Positions 1 to 7,674 of a stretch of 16,785 nt of DNA are shown here, in pieces. Position numbers and translations under genes: made by a program. Within the stretch, counting starts at the first letter, position 1. Each line of letters opens with the position of its first letter. The DNA is from Dyella_B sp035508675 (GTDB taxonomy: Bacteria > Pseudomonadota > Gammaproteobacteria > Xanthomonadales > Rhodanobacteraceae): NCBI RefSeq assembly GCF_035508675.1, contig NZ_DATJMN010000202.1, forward strand, positions 1-16,785, written 5' to 3'. The notes beneath the pieces were generated by a model. It searched no databases and was not told where the DNA came from. It worked only from the letters and a program-made list of their open reading frames with translations.

Positions 1-1
1 G

Positions 2-175
2 ATTCATCGTCGTGCACCGTGGAAAACCATCGAGGCCGTCGAGCTGGCTACGCTTGAGTGGGTTTCATGGTTCAACCACCAGCGGTTGCTTGGATCGATC
101 GGCTATATTCCGCCCGCCGAGGCCGAAGAAAATTACTACCGCCTACGGAAGGACGTCGAAGCCGCGGCAGCATGA
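2..175 (+). CDS. IS3-family transposase orfB, C-terminal fragment (5' end outside the window)
   Basis: The frame opens at the window edge and ends at a TGA at 173-175, giving 57 residues of the end of a DDE integrase-type transposase. Visible family features are the W-x-x-W-F-N-H-x-R stretch and the following I-P-P-A-E-A-E-x-x-Y-Y block, both typical of the last 50 residues of IS3 orfB proteins (rve_3-like region). The DDE catalytic residues lie upstream and cannot be checked. In intact elements orfB is normally made as an orfA-orfB fusion by programmed -1 frameshifting; that site is also outside. I am sure of the family and unsure of the element's activity. Confidence 0.88.
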   Translation: MHRRAPWKTIEAVELATLEWVSWFNHQRLLGSIGYIPPAEAEENYYRLRKDVEAAAA

Positions 176-190
176 CTACTTAAACCAGAC

Positions 191-217
191 AGCCTCCACA
201 GAAATCGGGGCGATTCA
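191..217 (+). repeat. Terminal inverted repeat (right end) of the IS3-family element
   Basis: The 27 bases just after the transposase stop read, in reverse complement, TGAATCGCCCCGATTTC followed by TGTGGAGGCT. The 5' TGA and the GGAGGCT end are the usual layout of IS3-subgroup ends. The boundary at 217 is set by this match; the partner repeat is not in the window. Confidence 0.75.
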
Positions 218-219
218 TA

Positions 220-252
220 TTGGGGTTCGCATACGCTCACCGCGAACCTACG
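220..252 (-). repeat. REP-like hairpin with GTAG head
   Basis: GGTTCGC (224-230) and GCGAACC (242-248) form a perfect 7-bp stem around an 11-base loop. Read on the minus strand the element begins CGTAGGTTCGC, a GTAG head next to the stem, which is the layout of REP elements mobilised by RAYT transposases. Its sequence differs from the GGGATTTCATCCC repeats elsewhere in the window, so it would belong to another subfamily. Confidence 0.5.
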
Positions 253-307
253 AGGAATCACGCTACGTCCTTAAGTTCGGAGCAATGCTGGTAGCGCGCT
301 CACGAAC

Positions 308-326
308 GCCGGGATTTCGTCCCGGC
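308..326. repeat. REP-like palindrome, variant of the GGGATTTCATCCC family
   Basis: GCCGGGA (308-314) and TCCCGGC (320-326) form a perfect 7-bp stem with a TTTCG loop. The core matches the copies at 3717-3735 and 9509-9526 except for compensated or loop changes, so it looks like a diverged member without a recognisable GTAG head. Confidence 0.6.
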
Positions 327-541
327 CCGTGATCGGTGGGGAATCGGCAGCCGCAAGCATTTGCGTGGTGCAACGCCGCAGCAGATGGAGGATGCCGCAC
401 ATACGACATGCATGACCTCTGGCAGGGGAGGCCGCGTAGGGTCTTCGCTCTACCATCGCCGGCAATCCGCCTGACGGGCGGTCATCATCCTCTGCTGTCC
501 TTGCGGGACGTCCGCTGGGCAGCGCCTGCCGGAGTTGTCGA

Positions 542-2479
542 GTGAAGTCCCAAGCCTTGCGTTTCAGCCTGATCGCCGCCGCTGTGATGGCAGTCTGTTC
601 CCTTTCCGCCACTGCCGCCGCGCAATCGGCATATTCCGGCAACGTACCGGCACCGGTCGATCAGCCCTATGCGGGCATGCTGACCATCAATGTCGATCTC
701 ACCGATGCAGGCAAGCGCATCTTCCGCTCGCACGAAACCATTCCGGTCAAGCCGGGCGCGTTTACGCTGTTGTATCCGCAGTGGATTCCCGGCGAGCACG
801 CGCCGTCCGGTCCGGTGTCGAACGTATCGGGCCTGATCATCCGCGCCAATGGCAAGCAGTTGCCATGGCGCCGCGATCTGCGCGACATGTACGCGATCCA
901 CCTCGATGTACCGCAAGACGTGAGCCAGCTGGATCTGGAATTCGAGTTCCTGTCGCCGGGCGAAGGCGAGGGCAGCAATTTCGGTGCGAGCGTATCCACC
1001 TCACCGGATCTGGTCGACATGGAATTCAACCAGGTGGCGTTCTATCCGGCGGGTTACTACACGCGCCAGATCCAGATTCAGCCGACCGTGCAATTGCCGC
1101 AGGGCTGGAAGTTCGGCAGTGCGCTGGAGGTAGCTGGCCAATCGGGCAACAGCATCCGGTTCAAGCCGCTGAGCTTCAACAATTTCGTGGATTCGCCGCT
1201 GATTGCCGGCGCGAACTTCAATCGCGTCGACCTCACGCCCAAGGGTGGCGCGCCGGTGCACTTGAACGTCGTCGGCGATTCGATGAAGGCGGTGAAGCTC
1301 ACCGACAAAGAGCTCCAGCAGCAGCGCAACGTGGTGACGCAGACCAACCTGCTGTTCGGTTCGCATCACTACGAGCACTACGATTTCCTGCTGACCTTGT
1401 CGGATCACACCGGTCACTTCGGCCTGGAACATCATCAGTCCAGCGACGATCGCCTGCCGGCGGATTTCTTCACCGACGACGACATGCACCTGGTGGCCGC
1501 CAGCCTGATGCCGCACGAAATGGTGCACTCGTGGAACGGCAAATTCCGCCGTCCCGCCGATTTGTGGACGCCCAACTTCAATGTGCCGATGCAGGATGAC
1601 CTGCTGTGGGTGTACGAAGGCCTGACCGATTACTGGTGCGGCATTCTTACCGCGCGCGCCGGGCTGTGGACGCCGGACCAATACCGCGATTCCATCGCCA
1701 ACATTGCCGGCGCCATGACCTACCGCACCGGCCGTGCCTGGCGCTCGCTGCAGGACACCGCCGATGCCGCGCCGCTCACCTATTACGGCTCGCAAAGCTG
1801 GGTCAACTGGATTCGCGATACCGATTTCTATCCGGAAGGCCAGCTGCTGTGGCTCGATGTCGATACCAAGATCCGCGAACTCAGCAACGGCAAGCATTCG
1901 CTGGATGATTTCGCGCATGCCTTCTATGGCATGGACAACGGCAGCTACGCCACCAAGACCTACACCTTCGACGACGTGATCAACACGCTCAACCAGGTAC
2001 AGCCGTTCGACTGGGCGAAGTTCCTGCGCGATCGCCTCGACTACACCGGTAACGAACTGCCCGAGCACGGCATCCAGCGCGGCGGCTGGAAGCTGGTGTT
2101 CGACGACACGCCCAATGCCGAGCAGAAAGCCTACGAGGACATTCGCCACGGCTTGAACCTGGCCTATTCGCTGGGCCTGACGGTCAGCCAGAAAGGCCGC
2201 ATCGGCGACGTGCAGTGGAATGGCCCGGCGTTCAAGGCCGGGCTGGTGCCGAACTTGACCATCGTGGCCGTCAATGGCCGCGACTTTTCCACCGATGCGC
2301 TGAAGGATGCGGTTACCGCAGCCAAGACGTCACCGGCGCCAATCGAGTTGCTGGTGAAGAACGTGGATGTATACAGCACGGTGAAGATCGACTACCACGA
2401 AGGCCTGCGCTATCCGCATCTGGTGCGTGCGGATGGCAAGGATCTGCTCGACGATATCCTGAAGCCGCGTAGCAAATAG
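542..2479 (+). CDS. Secreted M61-family metallopeptidase (glycyl aminopeptidase-like) with PDZ domain
   Basis: This 645-residue protein should be a zinc peptidase exported to the periplasm or outside. A signal peptide covers about residues 1-27 (basic start, hydrophobic run, small residues ending AAAQ). The N-terminal half matches the beta-rich domain of M61 peptidases. The zinc motif HEMVH places His325 and His329 as ligands and Glu326 as catalytic base, with Glu359 in WVYEGLTDYW as the likely third ligand. A PDZ domain follows at about 541-620 (GPAFKAGL, VNGRDF). Length fits the family. The GTG start is chosen because GGAG lies 7 bases upstream and it gives a complete signal peptide. The natural substrate is unknown; family members cleave N-terminal glycine or alanine. 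It stands alone, between an IS end and a repeat-rich gap. Confidence 0.93.
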   Translation: MKSQALRFSLIAAAVMAVCSLSATAAAQSAYSGNVPAPVDQPYAGMLTINVDLTDAGKRIFRSHETIPVKPGAFTLLYPQWIPGEHAPSGPVSNVSGLIIRANGKQLPWRRDLRDMYAIHLDVPQDVSQLDLEFEFLSPGEGEGSNFGASVSTSPDLVDMEFNQVAFYPAGYYTRQIQIQPTVQLPQGWKFGSALEVAGQSGNSIRFKPLSFNNFVDSPLIAGANFNRVDLTPKGGAPVHLNVVGDSMKAVKLTDKELQQQRNVVTQTNLLFGSHHYEHYDFLLTLSDHTGHFGLEHHQSSDDRLPADFFTDDDMHLVAASLMPHEMVHSWNGKFRRPADLWTPNFNVPMQDDLLWVYEGLTDYWCGILTARAGLWTPDQYRDSIANIAGAMTYRTGRAWRSLQDTADAAPLTYYGSQSWVNWIRDTDFYPEGQLLWLDVDTKIRELSNGKHSLDDFAHAFYGMDNGSYATKTYTFDDVINTLNQVQPFDWAKFLRDRLDYTGNELPEHGIQRGGWKLVFDDTPNAEQKAYEDIRHGLNLAYSLGLTVSQKGRIGDVQWNGPAFKAGLVPNLTIVAVNGRDFSTDALKDAVTAAKTSPAPIELLVKNVDVYSTVKIDYHEGLRYPHLVRADGKDLLDDILKPRSK

Positions 2480-2506
2480 CGCGGCGCTGCGTGCTCGCCA
2501 CCATGC

Positions 2507-2536
2507 GTTCCCTCCCCTGCAAGCAGGGGAGGGAAC
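2507..2536. repeat. Strong GC-rich hairpin after the M61 gene (repeat and possible terminator)
   Basis: GTTCCCTCCCCTGC and GCAGGGGAGGGAAC are perfect 14-bp inverted arms separated by AA, 28 bases after the peptidase stop. It could end transcription, but no T tract follows (CGTTTGTCG), so a classic intrinsic terminator is doubtful. Part of it, CTGCAAGCAGGGGAGG, recurs exactly at 9860-9875, pointing to a dispersed repeat. Confidence 0.6.
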
Positions 2537-2570
2537 CGTTTGTCGCGATGATCAAATGAAAGGCGCTGGA

Positions 2571-2588
2571 CCCCGGCGTTCGCCGGGG
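2571..2588. repeat. Perfect palindromic hairpin CCCCGGCG-TT-CGCCGGGG
   Basis: Two 8-base arms pair perfectly around TT, 34 bases after the preceding hairpin. It resembles the short intergenic GC palindromes common in Xanthomonadales. Role unknown; no T tract follows. Confidence 0.55.
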
Positions 2589-2681
2589 CGGCGGATCTGG
2601 GGGTGAACGTCCACGTGCGCCCCCATCAAGCCCCGCCAATCCTTGCCGATACCCTGCCATGGGGAGACACCTGGGCGGGCT

Positions 2682-3704
2682 ATGAGCGGATTCTGGAAAC
2701 GGCTGTTTGCGGGGGACGAGCCGGAAAAGGTACGGCCGCGCCTCAGCGTGGTCCTGCCGTGGCCCGATGAAGGCAAGCCACCGGAGCCGGTCCCGGCGCT
2801 GAGCAGCGTGGATATCCAGGATTGGTTCTACCGCCTGGTGCTGGGCATGCCCGGTTCCGACGTGGCCGATATGCGCCCACAGGAACAAGTGATGCTGCGG
2901 CGGCTGGACGAGCTGTGCGGCGGCGACCGTTTCGACATCACCACCCTGCCGCGTCTGCCGGAAGTGCTGCCGCAGCTTTTGCGCCTGCTCAAGAGCGATA
3001 ACTCCGATGGCATCAAGGTCGCCAAGTTGATCGGACGTGATCCGGTGCTGGTCGGCGAAGTGATGCGGGTCAGCCAGAGTGCGCACTACCGCACGGCGCG
3101 GCCGATCAGCAGCTTGCAGCACGCGGTCGTGCTGCTCGGTCACGATGGCTTGCGCCAGATGGTGACCCAGCACGTGATGAAGCCGATCCTGCAGGCCAGC
3201 GCCGGCATGCTCGGCCATTCGGCGGGCCAACGGCTATGGGACCACGCGGAGCGCTGCGCCCACGTCAGCACTTATCTTGGCCGCGGCCAAGGCGATCCGT
3301 TCGAAGCCTATCTTGCGGGCATCGTGTGCAACGCGGGCGTCGGCGCCATGATCCGCGTGCTCGACCAAGAGGCGCCGCCCACGCTTGGCGTATTCAGCCG
3401 CGCTTTCCTGATCAACTTCGTGCACTTGTCCAATCACCTCACCTTGCGCGCGGCCAAGCATTGGGAATTGCCGCCGAACGTGATCGTGGCGTTGCGCGAA
3501 CGGCTGGACGTGCGCGGCAAGGCCCCGGTGACGGAATTGGGCAATGCGCTGCTGGCCGCCGATCACTTGGCGATGATCCAGATGCTGGCCGATAACCATG
3601 TGATCGATCGCGCCACGCCGCCGGCATCGGTGCGTCCGGATCGCTTGCCGGAAGTGCTGCTGGAGCGGGCGCAGCAAGAGTTGCGCAGGATGTTCAGAAC
3701 GTAA
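2682..3704 (+). CDS. HDOD-domain protein (340 residues)
   Basis: HDOD proteins are signalling or regulatory proteins related to HD phosphohydrolases but without the metal-binding HD residues; they often act in c-di-GMP, motility or stress pathways. The domain spans about residues 85-290. It starts with L-P-x-L-P-x-V-L, followed by the I-x-x-D-P-x-L-x-x-x-x-M-R-x-x-x-S helix pair and the I-x-S-L-x-x-A-V-x-x-L-G-x-D-x-L-R signature, all clear here. The first 80 residues are an ordinary polar lead-in with no recognised domain and no signal peptide, so it should be cytoplasmic. The ATG at 2682 is preferred over an in-frame TTG at 2643 because homologous character begins there; its ribosome site is weak (GGGCGGG just upstream). 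It converges on a PAS-GGDEF-EAL gene, which suggests but does not prove shared c-di-GMP biology. Confidence 0.88.
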   Translation: MSGFWKRLFAGDEPEKVRPRLSVVLPWPDEGKPPEPVPALSSVDIQDWFYRLVLGMPGSDVADMRPQEQVMLRRLDELCGGDRFDITTLPRLPEVLPQLLRLLKSDNSDGIKVAKLIGRDPVLVGEVMRVSQSAHYRTARPISSLQHAVVLLGHDGLRQMVTQHVMKPILQASAGMLGHSAGQRLWDHAERCAHVSTYLGRGQGDPFEAYLAGIVCNAGVGAMIRVLDQEAPPTLGVFSRAFLINFVHLSNHLTLRAAKHWELPPNVIVALRERLDVRGKAPVTELGNALLAADHLAMIQMLADNHVIDRATPPASVRPDRLPEVLLERAQQELRRMFRT

Positions 3705-3716
3705 GCACGCAAGCAA

Positions 3717-3741
3717 GCTGGGATTTCATCCCAGCCTACGC
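3717..3741 (-). repeat. REP element between convergent genes
   Basis: GCTGGGA (3717-3723) pairs with TCCCAGC (3729-3735) around TTTCA, and on the minus strand the element reads CGTAGGCTGGGATGAAATCC, with a GTAG head. It sits 12 bases after the HDOD stop and 9 bases from the stop of the convergent EAL gene, a typical REP site where it may insulate both transcripts. Nearly identical to 9503-9529. Confidence 0.8.
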
Positions 3742-3750
3742 GACGTCGTG

Positions 3751-6237
3751 TCAATCAACGTTGGCCGCCAGCCGCTCCTCGAATTTCTCCGCCGGCATCG
3801 GCGCACCAAACAGAAACCCCTGCATGTGCGAGCAGCCCGCATCGCGCAGGAACGCGCTTTGCACTTCCGTTTCCACGCCTTCGGCAATCACATCCTTGTT
3901 GAGGCTACGCGCCATGCTGATGATGGCGCGAGTGATCGCCGCGGTTTCCGCATCCTGGGCAATGTCGCGCACGAACGCGCGTTCGATCTTCAGTGCATCA
4001 ACCGGAAAATGCTTGAGGTAGGAAAGACTGTTGTAGCCCGTACCGAAATCATCCAGCGACAGCCGCACGCCGCGTTGGCGAATACGCCGCAACAGGCGGA
4101 TGGTGCCGTCGCCGCCGCTCATCATGGTGCGCTCGGTCAATTCCAGTTCCAGCAAGCTCGGATCAAGACCGGTCTCGTTGAGAATGCCGTCGAGCCGTTC
4201 GTAGAAGCCGGCGTACTGGAATTGCAGTGGCGACACGTTCACCGAGATCGCAATGGGATGTCCTTCGCGCTGCCACGTGCGCGCCTGCAGACAGGCTTCG
4301 CGCAACGCCCAGGTGCCGATGGAAACGATCAGGCCGGTATCTTCCGCCACCGGGATGAACTGATCCGGCGTGAATACTTCTTCGCCCTGCACGTACAGGC
4401 GTAAAAGTGCTTCGGCGCCGACGATGCGGCCCAGTTGCGCATCCACCTTGGGCTGGTACTGCAGCATGAGCTGGTCGTGCGCCAGTGCGTGGCGCAGCAC
4501 GTTTTCGATGCGCTGGCTGGCAGCCGAACGCTGGCTCATTTCCGGTGCGTAGAAGCAATAACCGTCGCGGCCCTGGTTTTTGACCTCGTACATGGCGGCA
4601 TCGGCGGTGCGCACCAGCGCATCCGGCTCGACGCCGTCGCGCGGAAACAGGCTGATGCCGACGCTGGCGCGCAGTTCCAGCGGCGGCAGCTGCGATACCT
4701 GCGTCTGTGCGCACGCATCGAGCAGCCTGCGCGCAAAACTGGCGGCTTCGTCCGCATCGTCCACGCGTGGCAGCAGCACCACGAATTCGTCGCCGTTGTA
4801 GCGGAAGGCCATGTCTTCGCTGTCGCGCAATACGCTGCGAATCTGTTGTGCTACCGCCTGCAACACCTGGTCGCCCACGCCATGGCCGAGCGTATCGTTG
4901 ACGCGGCGGAAGTGATCCAGGTCCAGATACAGCACCGCGCACTGGCGATGGCGCTGCATCGCCATGGTCGCGGCCTGTTCGATGCGTGCATACAGCAGTG
5001 TGCGATTGGGCAGCCCGGTGAGTGTGTCGTGCTGGGCCAGCTGGATCATCTTCAGCGCCAGCGTGCGGGTTTCGCTGATGTCGTGGCATACCAGCACGCC
5101 GCCGGTGACGATGCCGGTGTGGTCGTGGATCAAGGCCGACGAGGTTTCGATCGGCGTTTCGAAGCCGTTGCGATGGAGCAGGATGGCGCGGCCGCTGAAA
5201 TCCACGATCGCATTGCGCCGCATCGCCTGGCGCAGCGGATTGTCCAGCAACTGGCGGTTGTTCATGTCGCGCAGGCGAAAGACATCGTCGAGTGGGCTGC
5301 CTTTCGCGTCGGCGCTGGACCAGCCGGTCATCGCCTCGGCGATCGGATTGAGCGAGGTGACATTGAGCGCCACGTCGGTGGTAATGACCGCATCGCCGAT
5401 CGAATTGAGCGTCACCTCGGCCAGCTGGCGCTCGCGGAACAGCGCCTCCTCGTAGTGCTTGCGCTTGGTGATGTCCTGCACCTGGCTGACCAGGTAATTG
5501 AGCTGCCCGGCATCGCTGCGCACCTGCGCGACGCTGAGTATCACGTGCACCACGTGGCCGTCTTGATGGAGGTAGCGCTTTTCGGTCTGGAACGCTTCGC
5601 GCCGGCCGCTGATGACTTGCGCGGCCAAGGCTTCGCTCAGCGGCAGATCGTCCGGATGGGTCACGTCGCGCCAGGTCATCGCGCGCAACTGCGCTTCGGT
5701 ATAGCCGAGCATGTTGCACATCGCGGCGTTCACGCGCTGGTAGCGGCCGTCGGGAAGGATCATCGCCATGCCGACGGCGGCGTGCTGGAATGCCTGCGAA
5801 AACCGGTGCTCGCTGTCTCGGAGCTGTTCTTCCAACGCGTGGCGTTCGGTGATGTCGGTGAAGACAGTGAAGACGCCGCGCAGCCGACCCTGTTGATCGC
5901 GGTCGGGCGTGAAGCTGCCATGTACATAATGGTTCTGGCTGCGATTGAACAGCGGCCCTTCGTAGCTGGAATGATGGCCGCCCAATGCCTGCAGCAGTGC
6001 GGCACGCACGCGCAGATAGCTTTCCGGGTCCAGCACGTCACTGACCGGCTTGCCGATGATCTGGGCCGGATCGAGCTCGAACCAGCGGCGGTGCGCTTCG
6101 TTGGCGAACACGAAATGCTCGCGCAGATCCACATACGTGATGAGTGCAGGCACGCCCTGGACGACATGTGCAAGCAGATCCAGGCCCGACTCCGGGACCG
6201 ACGAATCGCCTTCGACGGGGTGCGTCACCTTGGGCAT
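3751..6237 (-). CDS. PAS-PAS-PAS-GGDEF-EAL c-di-GMP signalling protein, probably a phosphodiesterase
   Basis: This 828-residue cytoplasmic protein has three PAS sensor domains (about 19-135, 143-262 and 270-390), each ending in a D-I-T/S-E/K PAC-like tail. A GGDEF domain (about 395-560) and an EAL domain (about 580-828) follow. There is no signal peptide or membrane segment. In the GGDEF domain, D-L-D-H-F and N-D-x-x-G-H are kept but the signature reads NGDEF (Asn481), and the inhibitory RxxD site is lost (DSED). The EAL domain looks complete: E609-A-L, L-T-E-R, Asp729-Asp730 in DDFGTGY, Lys750, Glu786 and Gln806. I therefore infer c-di-GMP hydrolysis, with the GGDEF part reduced or regulatory. 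The ATG at 6237 has GGAA about 6 bases upstream. It lies 117 bp downstream of the 378-residue gene on the same strand. Confidence 0.93.
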   Translation of the reverse strand: MPKVTHPVEGDSSVPESGLDLLAHVVQGVPALITYVDLREHFVFANEAHRRWFELDPAQIIGKPVSDVLDPESYLRVRAALLQALGGHHSSYEGPLFNRSQNHYVHGSFTPDRDQQGRLRGVFTVFTDITERHALEEQLRDSEHRFSQAFQHAAVGMAMILPDGRYQRVNAAMCNMLGYTEAQLRAMTWRDVTHPDDLPLSEALAAQVISGRREAFQTEKRYLHQDGHVVHVILSVAQVRSDAGQLNYLVSQVQDITKRKHYEEALFRERQLAEVTLNSIGDAVITTDVALNVTSLNPIAEAMTGWSSADAKGSPLDDVFRLRDMNNRQLLDNPLRQAMRRNAIVDFSGRAILLHRNGFETPIETSSALIHDHTGIVTGGVLVCHDISETRTLALKMIQLAQHDTLTGLPNRTLLYARIEQAATMAMQRHRQCAVLYLDLDHFRRVNDTLGHGVGDQVLQAVAQQIRSVLRDSEDMAFRYNGDEFVVLLPRVDDADEAASFARRLLDACAQTQVSQLPPLELRASVGISLFPRDGVEPDALVRTADAAMYEVKNQGRDGYCFYAPEMSQRSAASQRIENVLRHALAHDQLMLQYQPKVDAQLGRIVGAEALLRLYVQGEEVFTPDQFIPVAEDTGLIVSIGTWALREACLQARTWQREGHPIAISVNVSPLQFQYAGFYERLDGILNETGLDPSLLELELTERTMMSGGDGTIRLLRRIRQRGVRLSLDDFGTGYNSLSYLKHFPVDALKIERAFVRDIAQDAETAAITRAIISMARSLNKDVIAEGVETEVQSAFLRDAGCSHMQGFLFGAPMPAEKFEERLAANVD

Positions 6238-6354
6238 GCGGTTCCGGTGCGGCCGTGATTACGCACATCATGCGCCGGATCGCGTTTCGTTTGCACCTGC
6301 GGCGGGGCTCGTTTGGTGATGAACGGAACGATCCGCCGGGATCAACGCCCCAGT

Positions 6355-7491
6355 TCAGTGCAAGGCGACGGCAGGTGCGGCAAGCGCGCCCTGCGCATCG
6401 AGCTGGATCTTCCCTAGCGCATGCAGATCGCTGGTTGCACCGAAACGATCGGCCAGCGTGGTCAGCAGCGATCCAAGCGCGGCGGAGTACAGGGGGTAGC
6501 CATGCGCCAGCACGCGGGCGTTGCCGGCCGAACCACGTTGCGCCACGGTGACCGCCACCACGCCAAGGCCGGCCGCTTCGTGCGCGAACAGGGTGGGTGC
6601 GTCATAGGCGGGATCGGGTCGCGCCAGGGTTTCGGCGAGCCAGCCTGGCCCGGCATGGGCGGATTCGCCATCCAGCTCCAATGCCAGGCCGTGTGCGTGC
6701 AACAGGGCGGCGTATTGGCGCAATTCGAACACGGCGCCGGCCAGCGCATGGCCGCGTTCGGCCATGCCCCTGTCCTGCGCCGCCAGCCACTGCGCGGGCG
6801 ACTGCATCCAAACCTTGCCCTCGGCATAACGCAACGCCAGGCCGCGCGCGCTCAACGCGGTTTCGGGCCGGTAGGGCGTCAGCATCGCCGCTTCCAGCAA
6901 CTGCCACAGCGAGGCGAGGTTGACGTGCTCGTACTGCACGCAGGTGAGTGCGAGTAGGTCGTTGCGGCTCAGGTAACGCGCATGTTCCAGGCGGATGCCG
7001 AGGGTGCGCATCAGCCAATCGGCGGTGCGCGCGCCCGCCTCGCCGCGGCCGACCAGTTCCACCTCCATGCGCTCGGACAGCGCACCGGCAAGCTCCTCGG
7101 AGGCGAGCAGGCTCAACGGCAGGAAGCGCATGGGGCCGTCGGCGTAGGCAGGGTCCGGTTCCAGCGGCTGTGCCGGCATGCGGCCCTCGTGATGACCGAA
7201 GGCGACCACGTTGCCGAGCTGGCCGCGCGGCACCCGGCGGGCCAGCTCGTCCAGCGTGGTCCATACCGGAAAGCCGGGGCGCAGCAGTTCCACCGCGTCG
7301 AACACGGCGCCGCCCAAGGTCAGGCGGGCCTGCGCGACGTCGGGCACCAGGCCATGCAGATCGTCCGCCACCAGGGTAGCCAGCTCGGCGGCTTCGTCGC
7401 GAGTGAGCGTCAGGCGCGCCGGAGGGTCGCCGGGGCTGAGTTCCAGGGCCAGGACAGCGGGCAGGGCGACAAGAGAGCTGGCGGATTCCAC
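6355..7491 (-). CDS. Uncharacterised 378-residue protein divergent from the thiolase gene
   Basis: I do not recognise a family. The chosen GTG start has a good ribosome site (GAGGT, 9 bases upstream) and codes for MESASSLVALPAVLALEL. The open frame continues upstream only because it runs antisense through the thiolase. The protein is rich in Leu and Ala, lacks a signal peptide or clear membrane helix, and has one Cys (in TCVQYEHVNLASLWQLLEA). Notable stretches are a G-N-V-V-A-F-G-H-H-E-G-R block near residue 95, the R-F-L-P-L-S-L-L segment near 125, and a Gly/Ala-rich C-terminal third. Codon use is strongly GC3-biased like its neighbours, so I take it as real. It may share the divergent control region with the thiolase, and read through into the PAS-GGDEF-EAL gene; both are inference. 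Confidence 0.75.
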   Translation of the reverse strand: MESASSLVALPAVLALELSPGDPPARLTLTRDEAAELATLVADDLHGLVPDVAQARLTLGGAVFDAVELLRPGFPVWTTLDELARRVPRGQLGNVVAFGHHEGRMPAQPLEPDPAYADGPMRFLPLSLLASEELAGALSERMEVELVGRGEAGARTADWLMRTLGIRLEHARYLSRNDLLALTCVQYEHVNLASLWQLLEAAMLTPYRPETALSARGLALRYAEGKVWMQSPAQWLAAQDRGMAERGHALAGAVFELRQYAALLHAHGLALELDGESAHAGPGWLAETLARPDPAYDAPTLFAHEAAGLGVVAVTVAQRGSAGNARVLAHGYPLYSAALGSLLTTLADRFGATSDLHALGKIQLDAQGALAAPAVALH

Positions 7492-7517
7492 GTGTTTGAT
7501 ACCTCGTGACTCACTGA

Positions 7518-7556
7518 CGTCGAACCTCGAACTGCCGGCAGCTCCGAGGTTCGACG
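7518..7556. promoter_or_regulatory. Nested inverted repeat between divergent genes (candidate operator)
   Basis: CGTCGAACCTCG (7518-7529) and CGAGGTTCGACG (7545-7556) are perfect 12-bp inverted arms. The 15-base centre holds a second perfect palindrome, CTGCCGGCAG (7532-7541), almost concentric with the first. It lies 27 bases upstream of one start and about 120 upstream of the other, where an operator for a dimeric regulator would be expected. It could instead be an RNA hairpin in either leader. Confidence 0.55.
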
Positions 7557-7674
7557 CATCGGGAAGACAGCCCGCAAGTCTAACATTCGCTGATCGGCGC
7601 TCCGCGCGGGGTTCCGCCGGGGCGCCGCGCGGGTTAGCCTTGCTGAATCGGTGTACTGGGACCCATTCAAGGCT

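Larger units (their letters stand above)
1..217 (+). mobile_element. Right end of an IS3-family insertion sequence (truncated by the window edge)
   Basis: The segment holds the C-terminal end of an IS3-type transposase followed 15 bases later by a terminal inverted repeat (191-217). Read on the minus strand, the repeat starts TGAATCGCCCCGATTTC and ends in GGAGGCT, the style seen in the IS3 subgroup. The left end lies outside the window, so the target duplication cannot be tested and it is unknown whether the element is complete. The family call rests on transposase motif plus terminal repeat. Confidence 0.85.
218..541. other. Gene-free stretch between the IS end and the M61 peptidase gene
   Basis: I see no reading frame here with a credible start, ribosome site or family resemblance. 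It contains two hairpin repeats (220-252 and 308-326), a 10-base piece (422-431, GCAGGGGAGG) shared with the hairpin repeat at 2507-2536, and at its right end the GGAG ribosome site (531-534) of the next gene. The promoter of the peptidase gene should lie here, but I cannot point to a convincing -35/-10 pair. Confidence 0.6.

Noticed and set aside
271..642. Minus-strand 123-codon frame in the region after the IS end
   Set aside because: It overlaps the start of the peptidase gene in antisense, spans a REP hairpin and shows no ribosome site or family features.
1001..2149. 382-codon minus-strand open frame
   Set aside because: Antisense to the M61 peptidase gene, with no motif of its own.
2507..2536. 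Classic Rho-independent terminator
   Set aside because: The stem is strong but no T tract follows and part of the sequence recurs elsewhere, so it is listed as a repeat.
2643..2681. TTG start giving a longer HDOD protein
   Set aside because: The extra 13 residues have no family character and the ATG at 2682 is a more usual start; the choice is not certain because both ribosome sites are weak.
4435..6258. 607-codon plus-strand open frame
   Set aside because: Antisense to the PAS-GGDEF-EAL gene, whose domains are unmistakable; the His/Gln/Arg-rich product is typical of a complement-strand artefact.
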